This document shows, piece by piece, positions 36,291 through 49,699 of a DNA stretch of 64,000 nucleotides. The stretch covers positions 1,005,707-1,069,706 of the forward strand of contig JAYKAV010002955.1 of the NCBI GenBank assembly GCA_035582835.1, written 5' to 3'. The DNA comes from Phoebastria nigripes (Eukaryota; Chordata; Aves; Procellariiformes; Diomedeidae). Every line of letters begins with the position of its first letter. The stretch's first letter is position 1. Position numbers and translations under genes: made by a program. The notes beneath the pieces were generated by a model. That model was not told the DNA's origin. It did not search any database and was given only the letters and a program-made list of their open reading frames with translations.

Positions 36291-38714
36291 ACTAACATAA
36301 TGGCATTATTCATCCAACAATGCTCCTTTTTAATGACTTCTCTTTTTACTGTTGCTGTGCAGCAGTCAAACACACCTTTTTCCTATGCATTTTGGCAAAC
36401 AACAGGCATTAACTCTGAAGCTCAAGGCACTTGAGCTTTTAAGGTTGAGCGTCCACATTTTATGAAAACCATTCTAGTTACCTGATTGTAAGTCTCGTAA
36501 GGACTGAGGAACCCCCAAATCACCTTTTAAATTCATGAGCTATGCCTGTTATTCCTGGGAGGAACTCTTGGCTAACGTGACTGGGGTGGCCTTGGTCCTC
36601 CTCCTGGTGGCAGTAGGTGCAGGTGAGCCCAGCTTCATCCTGTGCCACCAACCTGAAGGTGAGGTTTGCACAGTGCTGAGGAGATTCCAAGCTACAGAGC
36701 AACCAATCTGATAGAAGGACGGGTCCTACCTTCCTGCACCCCAGAGCTGTGCTTTATTTGGGGATGGGGCAGGCTGCAGAGGGTGCACTGCCCACTCAGA
36801 TGGGGAGATGGTGCCTGGAGGATATGCACTGCTACCACCAGTAAACTGGGGTTTGTTGATACAGGAAGAAACTGTGAGCTGATACTGACTGTGTCACAGC
36901 ACCATCTGCAGAAATATACTGTATTACAAAGAGACTGTAGCTGAATTAGGCAAAGGTGTTGCAAACGGTGATAAAGTACACATTAAATACAAAATACTCT
37001 GGGAAGGAATCTAGCAGTTCTTGCTGAAGGACTCCTGAAATGATCCACCCATCTTATGGTTGCGATAAAAACATGCAGATAAGACACTGGTATGTCCTAC
37101 CAGGTGGATAGAATATGGATTTGAAGAAAGAGTGGTGTTGTGCCTGTACATGAAGAACAGGCTTGCTAGGACTTATTAAAATGCTGTGTGTTTGCTTCTC
37201 TGTGGTTTGGTCATGACCATGAATGAGACAGCTCAGCCGAGGGGAGCCACAGAGATTTCAATTCTGACAACGTTAACTAGGGAGAAAACCTGAAATGATG
37301 CTGATATTAGTCATACAGAAATCTCTGATGACGCACAGTAACTACATATGAAATTACAAGGNATATGGGGTAGTTGGCATGAATATGAGAAAATGATCAT
37401 CTGAGATGGAGAAACTACCAGACGTAAAGTCAAAAATTTGATGATGAATGCACAGCCAGATCTGTACTTGTATTAAAATTCTCATCCGTCCATTTGTACG
37501 GTGAAAGTCGTCTTTCCCCTTGAACGAGTCTGGAGAGGCCACACAACGTCTGAAAGTTCATGATCCGTAGCCGTCAGAAGAGGCTCTGACTCTTAAATAA
37601 GCCAGCTGGTGATCAGATGCTGTGACTTGCTATTTATTTTGCAAATCATACCTGCGGACATGTTTCCTTAGCAAAGCCACTGATTGTGACAAATGTGTAT
37701 AACAAGTGCAGTCTTCTATTGATTCTCACATTCTATTTTCTGCTTTTGGTGGAAACAGATGGAATTCAATTTTCTCACAATTACTATTAGCCAAGAATAA
37801 CATCACTTAAATCAGTGCGGGGGAGGTGGAAAGTTGCAACTACAAAAACACACAGCCTGAAAAGCTGGATATTGAAATGTAACTTGCAAATAACTATCAC
37901 TGATGTGTTATCCAGGCCCCAATTCAGAAACACACTTAAGCATTTTCTGGACTCAAAGCATTATGTCCTACTGACATTATACATGTGGCTTTCTGAAAAA
38001 AAGGTGATCCAGATTGTTCTTGTAGGTTAGTCTCATGGCATGACCGATGCTTAAAGTGTAAAGTCTTAGGATGTTTTCCACTAAAAATAAATCCAGGGTA
38101 AGGTTGGATGAAGCTAATGCTAATGTAAGAATATGGAATCGTACAAAATCATTGCTTGCCTTGCAAAATATTAAAGGAAATTCTTAAGAAATTAAAATAT
38201 TAGTCCATAATTAGAAAAGAAGTCAATCATTAGGCACGCAATAAATCATTTCCAAATATTCAGGGTGTTTTAGATCAAAATGCTGTGAATTTAGAGAGGG
38301 TGCATTGCATAGCTAATGTATGAGTACAAGAAAAAATCCTACACTCTGTGAATGTTAAGGGTAAATCAAGTGCTTAAGGGTAAGAAATACTGTAATTAAA
38401 GATTTTTTTGAAATCCCAGCTTTACACTGATTCTTTTGCATCATGCTGAACTCTCAGATGATGTGATCACAGGTATTTTAGTCCCATTATTAAGTATGGC
38501 CTCTGGCTTTGTTTAGTAACTAATATGGGATTATTAGTTTCATCCTAGGCTTCCTTCTGTCCTTTTCATTGTTGCAGTATCTTAACAATTCCCCCAAACT
38601 ACTACATTTCTGTTCACAATGGCCTTGTAAAGAGGCATTATTAGATCTATTGTACAGATACTGAATGGAGCCAGACACTTCTGTGTCAAAAAGGCACCAG
38701 GATAAGATGATTAT
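36291..38714. other. Unique noncoding stretch, no gene seen
   Basis: The GC-richer part at 36580-36870 has overlapping frames of about 90 codons on both strands and no features. The rest is AT-rich and unremarkable. Confidence 0.5.
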
Positions 38715-38885
38715 GATATTCTATTTCAGACCCTTTAGTATTTTATAGTGCTTTATGTGTTCATAGCAAAGATACAGCTGGTGTCTGTAGTAAGGCATCT
38801 GAAAAAATAAGATGACTTGCCAGTGGTCATCCATGAAAGGCTTGCCCTGTAATACATGTGAAACCTATGGCTTAATGCCTAATAA
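38715..38885 (+). mobile_element. Possible MIR/L2-type 3' relic
   Basis: The segment 'GATGACTTGCCAGTGGTCAT' (38811-38830), preceded by 'TTTTATAGTGCTTTATGTGT', resembles the 'TGACTTGCCCAAGGTCA' end shared by L2 and MIR elements. The match is short and the flanks are too decayed for a confident call. Confidence 0.35.
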
Positions 38886-41800
38886 ACACATTTTTTGAGG
38901 ACGGCTCGCAATACCTGGCAGAAGAAGCCTGAGGAACTCCAGTTCTGTGCCTGCATACTGGGACTGGAGTTACACTTCGACAGTTTTTTGGAAATTGCAC
39001 TTTTAAACCTTAACAGGTTGACTGAAACTGTGTAAGATGAAGTGGTTGTTTTGGCCAAGTTTGGGCAAATATTCGTAACAGCAGCAAAATGCCTCTCCTA
39101 TCCCTGAAATGATGCTCCTGTCATATTTCAAGCCCCAGAAGCATTGGGGTGAGCTGGAATATTTCATCTTGCCTTTTCACGTGGCCAAAACAATATTTTT
39201 CCTTAAGAAACAGCAGAGCAGCTTTTGATGAAAGCTTTTCCCCGGAGATGTCAAGGCAAATAAAAAAACCCTACCAAAAGTTTTTTAAAGTGAATCACAT
39301 ATTTGTGAATTTTGAAGTGCTAATCAAGCCACCCCCGTCCGAGCGGTCACATCTTGCTCACAGCCTGAATGCGGAATAATTAAAAAACGGAAATCTATAT
39401 TCCTTTCTGCAGCATTTATCGTTTCCAAAGGCACTCAGCTGGTACGAGTGATTCCTCTTTCAAATCAGGCAAGGAAAGCATGAATGAGGTGGCTGCTCAA
39501 AACCTACAGCTACCTCCAGAGCAGATGATTTGTGGTGTGGGACGGCTGGGAAGNGCCGGGTGTGGGAAGGCAGGGTGGTATGACAGACCCTGGACGCTTG
39601 TCCGTGCTGGGCGAGGGTTGCATTTGGCTGGGGAGACAAAGCGCTTGCTCATGGCCAAGTTTGCTGTATTGCGCGAAAGGATTGGTCAGGCCCTTCACTC
39701 CTGCTCCTCCGCTGCTAGTTCATCCAGTACAGAAACGGCTGCATCCCCAGCTCCCAGCTGGCACGGACTGATTTTCCACCCCTTTGCACAGTCTTTTGTA
39801 CCAGAGCGAGGTGGCTGCATTGGTGATGGGGTGCTGGGGCCACCAAAGTTGGTCTCTGTGGGTGCAGGATGACACTTGTCCTGCAGNCTTCCTGCACCCT
39901 CTTTGCCCCCATGGTTCTTGCAGTGACATGTTTTCCCTCTTGCAGCAACAGAGCCGTGTGTTGAAAGGCTGTAGTTTAAGCTGAGATTGCATCTTTGCTC
40001 TCCCTACTGTTTTCTGTCATTTGAATGTTTCTCAAGNAATTACTTTGCGGGCTTAAATTTCTCACATTAAAACCCAACCATGTATCAGCATCTGATACAT
40101 ACTTAAATAACTTTCCAGTGCCCTTGTTTAATTCACAGCACTGAGTATTCACTGAAGTCAAATTATGAAGCACATTGGCGTCAGGATATTTCCATACCTC
40201 CCATTTTTTTTTCACTTGTGGCTTCCAATTCTAACATCCTTGTTAGAAGAAGCAAGGAAGGACAAAATAGTTTGAGCAGTTCTTATTGGGAAGGTATTTC
40301 TAAGCAAAGAGGTAACAGGCTTAGGATCTAAGTACACAAGATCTGCAAAAACTGCGATGTTAAAATAATCGCAAACCTTACAAATGAGACAGAAGCATAA
40401 CTCTTTTACTGCTCTTGGCATTGGTTAAATCTACAGAGGAAATTGAAGATTTTTATGATTCTATTAAAATTACTGTTCAACACATTCGAAGGGATGATAG
40501 CGAAACATAAAGGGCAGTGTCTCATACGTTAATGTTAACCTGGCAATATCATTTATATTGAAATTTGACTTGACTTTCAAGCACCATTTGAAAGGTTATT
40601 GCATGTGAAACTGAATTAAGCAATACAGCTGAAGTTTGCCCTTCTATAATTTAAAATAAGAACTGTATTTTTCTTTCTGTAAGTCCCCACTCAAAAAAGA
40701 GAAATAAAAAAAAGTACCCTAGGATTCTGCCTCACCCTACCTCTCACCAGCAAAACCCCTAGTTTGTTAGAGGGGAGGAAAGACAAAAGCAGGTGAAAAA
40801 GGCACACCCTTAGGGCAGGGCTCTGATGCCAGAACTGGCTTATGCCAGAGTGCACATTAATAAGGCTGTTTCACCTTTACACTAGAGTGCCTGAAATTAG
40901 ATACTCCTCCACTCTCTAGTTTCTAAGTCTTGTATTTCCATCNCTGCCTTTATTAATTTTGGGCTGATGAAATCCTTTCCCATGCCATCCCAACCTTTAC
41001 CTCTTAGACTGCTTCAGTTATTTGAAGCACAATGCCTTGTTTAGCTAAGCTAGCCCGCTATGTACGTATGGGCTGGATCAAATAACCCTGCTTCAGTCAC
41101 CTCTCTAACTTTTCCAGGAATTATATTAAAAANGTCCATCTCCCCGAGGGGTTGTAGTGCAGACTCTCAGCAAGCCTATGTAGTTTTGGTAAATAGCTTG
41201 AAAATTTTAGAATTTGCATGAAAACATCCTTAACTGAGTGGGACCCCAGGAAAAAAAAAAAAATCCCAGTCATCCTCATCCTGAGATGACCCCGGCAAAT
41301 GCAACTTTTTAATGAGGGAAGCTAGTTCAACAGAAACCGTCAGGCTTTTCTGAGAATTTCTCCACTGCGTTCCTGCCAACTCTACCACTTTGGGCATTAA
41401 TCTACCAGATTTCCAGGCAGCCGGAAAGTGCAGACAAATGGTCACTGTGCACGCAGTGAGGAGACAGCCCACGCCTCTGCACAACACTCAGGCACACCGG
41501 TGACTTTAGATCTGTGAATATTGGCACGTTTGTGCCTGCAGTCGCTAACAGGGGAGGCAGGAACGTGTCAAGCAAACAGAATCTCTGACTCCGGCAGAGA
41601 AAAAGGTGCCTTCAACACAATGCAACGATGGGACGGAGAGAAGTATAGGGATTTATGGTCACTGCAACCAGACTGTTTAATGGAACAGGGAGGAGCTATC
41701 AGGAGTTGTCTTTATGAAAAATGATTTTTATTAAACTGGGAATGGATTTTCCTAGTTGAGGTGTTCAGCACAAGTGGAGGGAAGATTTGGAAACACGAAA

Positions 41801-44800
41801 GACTTTCCCTGAGGTTTATTTTTGTTGCTTTGCCTATGGCAGTATTTTTCAAAGAATGGGTTGTGTTTTGGGGAGAAAAAGAGGGGCAGGGAAGGCAGCT
41901 GGGGAAAGGTTGTAAGAATTAGCTTAAATCTTCTTTTCCCCCTAAATATGCCCCCCATAATTGAAATATTTGGATTTGCCATTGGGAGATATATTTATAT
42001 TTTTGAAAAGAAAGTATAGATGGATCAAATGTATTAAACTATTTAACTTCCCAACTCAAATAACCATGTTTCCATTGTGTATTTTTATAACTGCAAGTGT
42101 GTATAAATTCATCTATCTCTATTCATCTAATTTTTTTCATGGTGAACAGTCCTGTCTCCACTCCCACCAAAGTCATGCTTCCTGCGATTTCAAAAGTAAA
42201 CAAGTTCAGAGGACATGAATGGCAGCAAATAATGTAAACAGGAATTCTCATGCTAATTGTACCCGTGCTCTGCTATACTTAGAAGTGGAAGTCAACTCAA
42301 TGTTTGGTGAAGCAAATCCCCTGCAACCAAGAAGGAAGCAGAAAAATAATCGACATACGGGTCGGTCGGTCTGCAGAGGAAATCCGAGGTGCCGTTTCAC
42401 AATACACTGAGTCCACAACAATAGCGGTTCAAAAGTTCTCCTTCTGCCTGACCTTGGCCTTTTGAGAAGGGTTGGGAAGAGGAAAGGGTGTTTTAAAACC
42501 AGATAGTCCAGTAAACTGATTTGTAGTTTGGCCTTACAAAAATGTGTGCTCATACAATTGGAGAAGTGATACAGGGAGGAAACAAGTCTGGGCATGGAAA
42601 GATCTCCNTGATGAAGCCATGTGGGCAGAGTTTGCTGCCAGAGCCAGAGGGGTGTGGAAGTACATACCAAGAGTAAAANGGGGAGATAGTTATTAGCATG
42701 TTCTTTGATTTAAGATATCATATTTAGTGAGAGTTGGTAGAGTCAGAGTTCCTGGACAGCCTCATTTCTGGTGGGATGGACTAATTTATTCATGATGAAA
42801 CAGCTCTAGTGTCATCTCTGGTTGCTCCTTTCCAAGTGATGTCACTGTGTGAGAACCGTCTACCAAGCTCAAGTGTTGCATGAGTTGGGACTTCTGAAAA
42901 GACACAAGGATTTACACATTAGGAGAAGGGTGGCAGCAATAACCATGTAGTTCAAGTTTTACTTATTATGGTTAATACCAAATTGCACTTTGCCATGCAG
43001 ATTTTTATTGTCCTTGGTTGTGTGTGATTTCTTGGTTTTTTTGTTAGACTTAATGAATAAAGCCTGGTGTTGACAGCCACCCTCAGCAACATCTATAGAT
43101 GCTTCTTTGCAGGTAAGAATAATAACAACCAGCAACACTGACATCTTGTGGCTGATGAGAGATGACTCAAACATCCCAGATTAGCCACAAATGTATCTTC
43201 ATCAATTGTGTATTCAGCATCTCCTAAAATATGGTGATGCTTAAAGGGATGAGTATCAGCAGTCCAGAAACTGAGAGGTTAAAAGGCAGAAAATGCATAA
43301 AGGTGCTGGTTTATTAGTTGACTGAGCTGTGAGTGTGGATAATCCGGCTGCGTGCTAATCCTTTTGGCTAATCTTCTCCGTGTGAATGATCCCCTCTAGA
43401 GGATGGGGATAGAGTCTGGGATGTTTGACATGACAAACAGGCTGTCGCTCCCTGCAGATGATCTTCTTTGTGTTTTCCTCCTCCATTGGGAAGCTGGGAG
43501 TGAAAATACCTCTGGAAAAGGCCCCAGGAGGAATCTTTCTTATTACCTATTGTTGCTGCCAGAAATAAGATCAGCAAAGCCAGGCTGTGAGTCTCTGCCT
43601 CTCAGCCAGTGGAGATTTTTGGAAAAAGGTGTGGTAGGGAAGACTGTATGGAAAGATTTGTGGGAGNAAATCCTGGTTAGCTGGAAAGTTGCAAACTCTT
43701 CTGCATGCTTAGGCCACTGAGGCTTAAATATACCCTGTATAAAATGGCCTTACCCTTTAGGTATGGGTAGGATGAGAAAATCTAATTTGGACTCCTATGG
43801 ATGGTGGAAGGGTCAGATTTCTTTTTTGGTCTAAAGATAGATGTTTGTGACTCTGCAACATGTGATGGTCAGCCTTGGACTTTTCAGTTGCTACAGCTTC
43901 TTGGATTGCTTCCTTGTTTGCATATGTTTTTGTTGCTAATGAACATCTGTATCCACTTTATCATCTGAACCCAGTGACAAAATGATTACTGAACATGAAA
44001 TTAAATGTTATGCAATGGTCTTTTGCAAGTATCTAGAGAACTTTCACGCTTCCTTGAGGATGCTAGGTCTGGGATTGCAAGGAGCAATGACCGTACGCTC
44101 TGCTTACAGCCTGTGCTCCTTGAAATCCGTTGTCTGATTTGGGGCCCACATTGTTTAAAATCCTTTATGAAATCTGGGAGAAGAACTGTAAAAGGCCACA
44201 CCTAGCTGGTGGTTGGGATTAAATTGATTAGGAAAATCTTAAAAGCCCAAGACAGACTGAAGCTGGTTCAGGCTTGGGGATCATAGTTGCTAATGGTCTT
44301 GGGAGGTGGGGAATAACATCCTTTTCTAGTCCCGGAATGAATTTACTTCTTTTTTTTTCCCCCCTTGCTCTTGTTTAGAACTGCTTTGAGTAACTTTACC
44401 TAGTGAGACTGTGAAAACAAACAATAGAAGTGAATGATTCTGTGATTTGTAGTGTGCTTGGCTGTACTACATATTGTGCCTTGGCACTTCTAATTCAGTA
44501 CATTAAGTCACCTTAAACCACTGACATACACAAATGCTGTAGTTTAGTATACTATGTAAAAATTCCAATTTAAAATGGTTGATACCATGTTTTGGGGAAA
44601 AATACCCTTTTATCTGCTCTGTTGACTTCACTTAAGAATACAAAAGATTATTTTTAGTTGATAGGAGTAATCTGGAGAGAAATCTATTATTCAATATAAT
44701 ATAAAAGTGGGTATTGTGGAGCTTGCAAGAACCATTCATTCATACTGATGTTTTTCTCTAAAACACACCTTGTTGTATTTTCTAACTATATTAAAATCTA

Positions 44801-47387
44801 TCACACTGAATCACAGATGTTTGTTTCAAAGAATAAAAAGTGCTTAATTCAGCAGAAACTTGCAGAAGTATGCTGAGTTAGCACCTTTCAAAATGCCAGC
44901 CAACTTGGTGTGAGTTTTGTTTATTTAGTCTCTGAAATGTATTATACTGACTTCAAGAAGAGTAAAGATCTCTAATCTGTACCCCTCATTTCTTGAGCAC
45001 AATTTTCATGTACCATTTTCAATATATGTTCTTTTTCATCGATCACTGACAAAAATGAAAGATATGCCTCTGTGTAGCACTTGATGTTATGTAAAACAAC
45101 ATCTTTATTTCCTATTTTACATCTAGAAATAACTTTTTTTTTTTTTCTAAACCAGTAGAGGTGTTGCTGTTTTAACAGCCCACACTGTAAGCTGGGCCTG
45201 TAAAATGCATATGTCTTTTTGTGAGCTCAAATAGGGAACAGCACAAGCAAATGATTTTAAGCTTATGACCGCAACTTTGACATTATCATTTGAGAAAAGG
45301 GCATCAAACAGTAAATTGCTAGTGAACGGAGGGCTTCAGTCCCTTCATAATTCACTTGCAATGAATTTGAATGGATGCATTGTTTCCAGAACTATAAGCA
45401 TGGAAAAACTGGGATTGATGTTGAAAATTGTAATATGCCCTAATTTGATCTTAAACAGTTACACTGTACTCAGTTAAAGCTTGGTGAAACAGCTGAGGGT
45501 ATGGACATAAGACACTTTTAGTAAGCAGTAGGCATTTGTAGTGTAAACTATTCTTCTTCTCATCATCAGGGAAGGTGAAGCAGAGAGATCCCTGAGCTTT
45601 TCAGAGATATTCAGCCGTCAGCTCAACTAGGTGTTGGTCAACAAGTCAACAACATTTCTGCATTGCCCAACAGCCCTACCTCATTCACCCCTTGTTGGAG
45701 CAACACTGGTGACAGGATTGGATTTCTGTTAGCTTTGACCCCTGCTCATGCATTCAGCCTACAATTATTTTTTCCCCTCTCACACTATATTTTTTTATAA
45801 CATATGGTCTTTCATCTGTAGGGCTAGAAAGCCAGATGTCCACAGCTCTTTTGGTCAANACAATCAGTTATGCTGCCAATCATAAGCCCTTTAAACACTG
45901 CTACAGAAAATTACAGAGAGTTTGTTTGTATCCCTAGTCTAAACCTATTTACCAGACTCATAATGATGCTCTAAAACAATATCTGTACATTGCCTAGTCA
46001 TACATAAACTGCTGTATTTTAGTTGTTAAGTAATGGACAAGCAATGAAACAGCTGTTGAAACATTGCACTGGGTTTTTCTCTCTCAAGCTGAATGACAGA
46101 ATTTGCCAGGTCATTTAATCAATTTCATACTGATTTAAACTAGATAAAATCAATCATCTTAGCTCATAGATTTGGTAGCTGGAAAAATTGCGTCGTAATG
46201 CTATACTTTAATCATTTTTGAATTAAAAAGGAAAAGATCCTTTCCAGTGTCCACAACGTAGTAACCCAAAATCTGCTAAACTGTTGTATGTGAGACCACT
46301 AAAACTATAATTCTGAAATGACCAATTTGTAAACTAAGAGATTTTGTGGAATAATTAATCAAAATATGGATCTGAATGGTCAGTTGTCCTCAAAAGTGAG
46401 TTAAGATAATCTAATCGGTAGCTTGATAAGTAGGGAAAAAAATCTGTACAATGTTTAGAGCTGTTAATTTTTTGTGCCTGTTTTTTAATAAACCACCTGC
46501 TTTCTATATTTCACAGGCAACCCATGCATTGAGAGATTAAAAAAAAAAAAAGGAAGTTTCATTCTCTATTTACAATGTAAGCCAAACTCAATATGGATTA
46601 TATTTACAATGAGATATAAAAGCATTTGTAATGTTTTGAAGGAAAGTCGCAAGCTTAAACTTTGATTTGCACAGTGGATCATAAGGGTGTGAGGAGGAAG
46701 AGCCAATAACCAGTCTTATTAATGTGACTTTTATAAGAGCCAACATCTGTAGCCCTTCATTAAGCAGGGCTTCCTTTTGGATAAAGGGAATTTTGCCCAG
46801 TTTGAAACTTAGAGTGCAACCATTCAGAACCAGTGTGTGCCCTCACTGAAGGTAAAGACATGAGGGTCAGGCCCTGCTGACCGAAAGGGGTCAAGACATC
46901 AGGAAGGTAGGTACTTGTCTAACATTTAAGCACAAGAGTGCACTCTTAGGTACCCGTCCTCCTCGCATGTGGTCAGCAGAAGTCATGTTCGGCTTCAGTT
47001 CCCTTTATAGTGGGAATTCGTGGGTATTTGGGTGCCCTAGGGTGACCTCAGCAACAACCAACAAGGTAAGCCAAGAGCTGAGAACAAACACTGAGAGGGA
47101 GGTCACACCTTGAACCCCACCTCCCCAGGTGCCTCGCTTCAGGCTGCAGTGAGATACCTTCATCCATCCTCCGGGACCTGAAGATAGGCATGCTGCCGAA
47201 GAGTTTTGGATATTTCAGTTCTTTCACAGTTGATACCTGCCTTGTGTGTATGCTTTTTACAAGATGCCTGTCTCAAGAACAGTCTCGGTACTTCTGAAGA
47301 TAAATTTGCATCCAATGATCAGAGCAGAAGACTGGGCTTTAAAATGTGCTCATTCAGAAGCTGAAATTTATTTTTTCTAATATTATG
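38886..47387. other. Long unique noncoding stretch
   Basis: About 8.5 kb, strongly AT-rich after 43.7 kb. No gene, RNA gene or clear repeat was recognised. Homopolymers occur near 41246-41263 and 46539-46551. Frames of 130 codons (39480-39872, plus) and 140 codons (42248-42670, minus) lack features. The parts at 39150-39440, 45240-45480 and 45980-46760 are rich in TAAT-type and octamer-like words and are candidates for conserved noncoding elements. Confidence 0.45.
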
Positions 47388-47515
47388 AAATAGCTTGAGG
47401 TCAGAAGACACTTGCCTGGGAAGTAAGACACCCAAGTTCAATTCCTTCTTCATTCTCCGGGGTTCAAAGACCTACCTCTTACCTCCTCCGAGAGCAACTA
47501 ACTGAGAGGCTTTTG
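47388..47515. mobile_element. Ancient tRNA-like SINE relic with two opposed halves
   Basis: On the plus strand a tRNA-like head is visible. An A-box-like 'TAGCTTGAGGTCAGAAGAC' (47391 on) precedes 'CTTGCCTGGGAAG', and a B-box-like GTTCAATTC lies at 47436-47444. To the right, 'GGGGTTCAAAGACC' (47460-47473), 'CTCTTACCTCCTCCGAGAGC' and 'AACTAACTGAGAG' read as a second tRNA-like half on the minus strand, with the B box first in plus-strand order. I recall a repeat with this two-sided layout in turtle and crocodilian genomes, but I cannot give its database name. Neither half would fold into a functional tRNA. Confidence 0.5.
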
Positions 47516-48168
47516 GCTGATCTGAGAGGTGGGATCTTCACACCTCCTCCTTTTCACTTTTCCTCTTCCCCTGTCCTGCTGAAGTTGTGCCATTATGAAG
47601 AAAGAAATTTAGTAATTAGAGGAAGACCTAGAAGATCCATGGCTTTTTATTGCACTGATCAGGGCTTACACGAGAGAGGTTTCCTCTGCTGTGCTCTATA
47701 AACCTTTATTCTGCAAATTATCAGTTGCCCCATAATGAATGTCCGGTTTTCAAGAACAATTTATAATTTTTGTCCGAAGAAGGAGGTCTGCAGGAGAAAC
47801 CCACAGAACAACAGTTTTGCTGGTCATGCTTTTTCCCCATATTGTACAGCTTATTATGTAAAGATCCATATGAGTGACCACATATGACTATGCCGATGAA
47901 TTTTTTCTACTAGTGTATTTCATACCTGTCTTCTAGTTTCTTTGGTTTTTTCCTAATACAACTAAAATTTACTTAAGATTCTGAACACTTGAATATTAAA
48001 ATAATTTCACAAACTAGTAAAATATGCTCAAGACTGGTGTTTTGAGTGCAATCCTATGGCATCAATGAAACGGGAGCTTTCAGGGAGCAGATGGGCATGA
48101 GTTTCCAAGTCACATAGCAGGGCTTGGTGTGCTTTTCCTACTTAATTTGATACTTATCCTCAATGTGG

Positions 48169-48284
48169 ACTTCATAAAGTCTGTATTGCCTCCTGCATGC
48201 TTCATAAAGTCCACGTCAGGGCCACACTCCAGAACAATGCCACACTTTATAAAGTGCAAATTGGCTATGCAAACTTTATTAAGT
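48169..48284. repeat. Cluster of four near-palindromic 12-mers
   Basis: Copies are at 48169-48180 (ACTTCATAAAGT), 48199-48210 (GCTTCATAAAGT), 48244-48255 (ACTTTATAAAGT, inside a perfect 14-bp palindrome at 48243-48256) and 48273-48284 (ACTTTATTAAGT). Start-to-start spacings are 30, 45 and 29 bp. The sequence between copies is not repeated, so this is not a simple tandem array. It may be a cluster of binding sites for a dimeric factor, or old duplications. The function is unknown. Confidence 0.7.
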
Positions 48285-48527
48285 ATACGAAGCTGCTATT
48301 AATGTCTAATCACTCCCCAACAGATTTGCCAGACTGCTACTCTGCATTGCTTTTCATCATGTCCAGCAGCTTATAATACTTTTTACTTTCTGATTCCAGC
48401 ATTTTAATGTTTCATGAGCCAAATAAAACTAGGAAAATGTCAATGAGGTGAGAATACCTCTGTTGTTTCACTCCCTTGGTGCAAATATTCAAACACATGG
48501 CTTGGTTTACCCCAAACTGTGCAGAGA

Positions 48528-48550
48528 AGTCCCATCACAGTGATGGGACT
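48528..48550. repeat. Perfect 23-bp palindrome
   Basis: The arm AGTCCCATCAC, a single A centre and the arm GTGATGGGACT are exact reverse complements. The chance of 11-bp arms with a 1-nt centre in 64 kb is low. A one-base loop cannot fold as an RNA hairpin without opening pairs, so a dimeric protein site or replication-slippage origin is more likely than a hairpin. Confidence 0.7.
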
Positions 48551-49699
48551 ATCCCCGTGTAGAATTTGAGGTTAATAGATTTCGATGAGTTGAACCAGGA
48601 GCTGGGAATTTTTCAAAACATGCAGTTCTGTATTGAGGATGTTCAAAGATTAACATCTGGCACTAGATTCACAAGAGAACGTAAACCACATTAAAACTTC
48701 TACTCTCAGCACCTTGAAGACCCATTTTGTTGATTGATACTTCTGTAACTCCTATCTTTCATACAGGAATTTCACAGACTTCCAGGCATTTGCTTGTAGC
48801 CATGTACAGAAGAATCGCCCTAGTCTAGAAAGAGCCATGCAGTGAAAAGAGCTTAACTTACTTAAACGTGGGCTTCCTCCATCTCAGACAAGTCCTCTAA
48901 CCCACCTGGCTATGGAGTAAAAGTGAGAAATGACACAATTCCTCCAGGCTAATTTTGTACTAAGCCCAGCATGGCAGATACATCTGGAGAGTACAACCAC
49001 ATGTGGCCCTGAAGCCAAGTTAAGGGATTGGCTTCTTTGCAGGTCTTATGGCTGCAAGCTCTGTGCTGAGTTGCTTGGTATTTTTGAGACTTAAAAAAAT
49101 CTAGGTGTGTTTAGTTACAAACTTTTAGATACATTTGTAAGTCCTTGGAAGAACTGTGAATATTGCAAATCTCGGCATAGATCCATTTGAGGTTCCACAC
49201 AGTGTGCTAATGCCATTCCATGATATATTTTTGTCTGAAATGTTATTATTTGTAAGACTGGATGTTATATGGTGGCACTTTGTGGTTAGTAACATAGAAA
49301 ATTTTCATTTTTTGAGTATCTGTCAAGTCTCCTTAATTTTGGGTTTCCATCCTACAGGACCATTTTATCTGCTATGGCTGTCTGGAGATGTTCCTTTCAA
49401 GTTGGCAGAGACAATCAGCATCTAAAGCCATTGCTTGCTACGTGCTGCTTTTCCCTTCTTCCAGTAACTCTTAATCATTCTGTTTCCTCTGTCTTACTGT
49501 TGAGGACTTGGTGTATTCTTAGGATTTTATCTATGGGTATGGTAGCCACACATATACAGCATCATTCTCGGTGTACAACTAAGGTAGTTGTACTCAGTTC
49601 TGAGCTACTGATTACAAATATCTTTAAAGGAGAGGAAAATCTACAGGTAAAACATCAGAAGATTTTGAGAACATCATCTTACATGTGAAGTAGGATCTG

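Larger units (their letters stand above)
47516..49699. other. Noncoding stretch with palindromic motifs
   Basis: No gene was recognised. It contains the four-copy near-palindrome cluster (48169-48284) and the 23-bp palindrome (48528-48550). Confidence 0.5.

Noticed and set aside
42248..42670. 140-codon minus-strand frame
   Set aside because: No recognisable domain. An ambiguous base lies within it and no gene context is visible.
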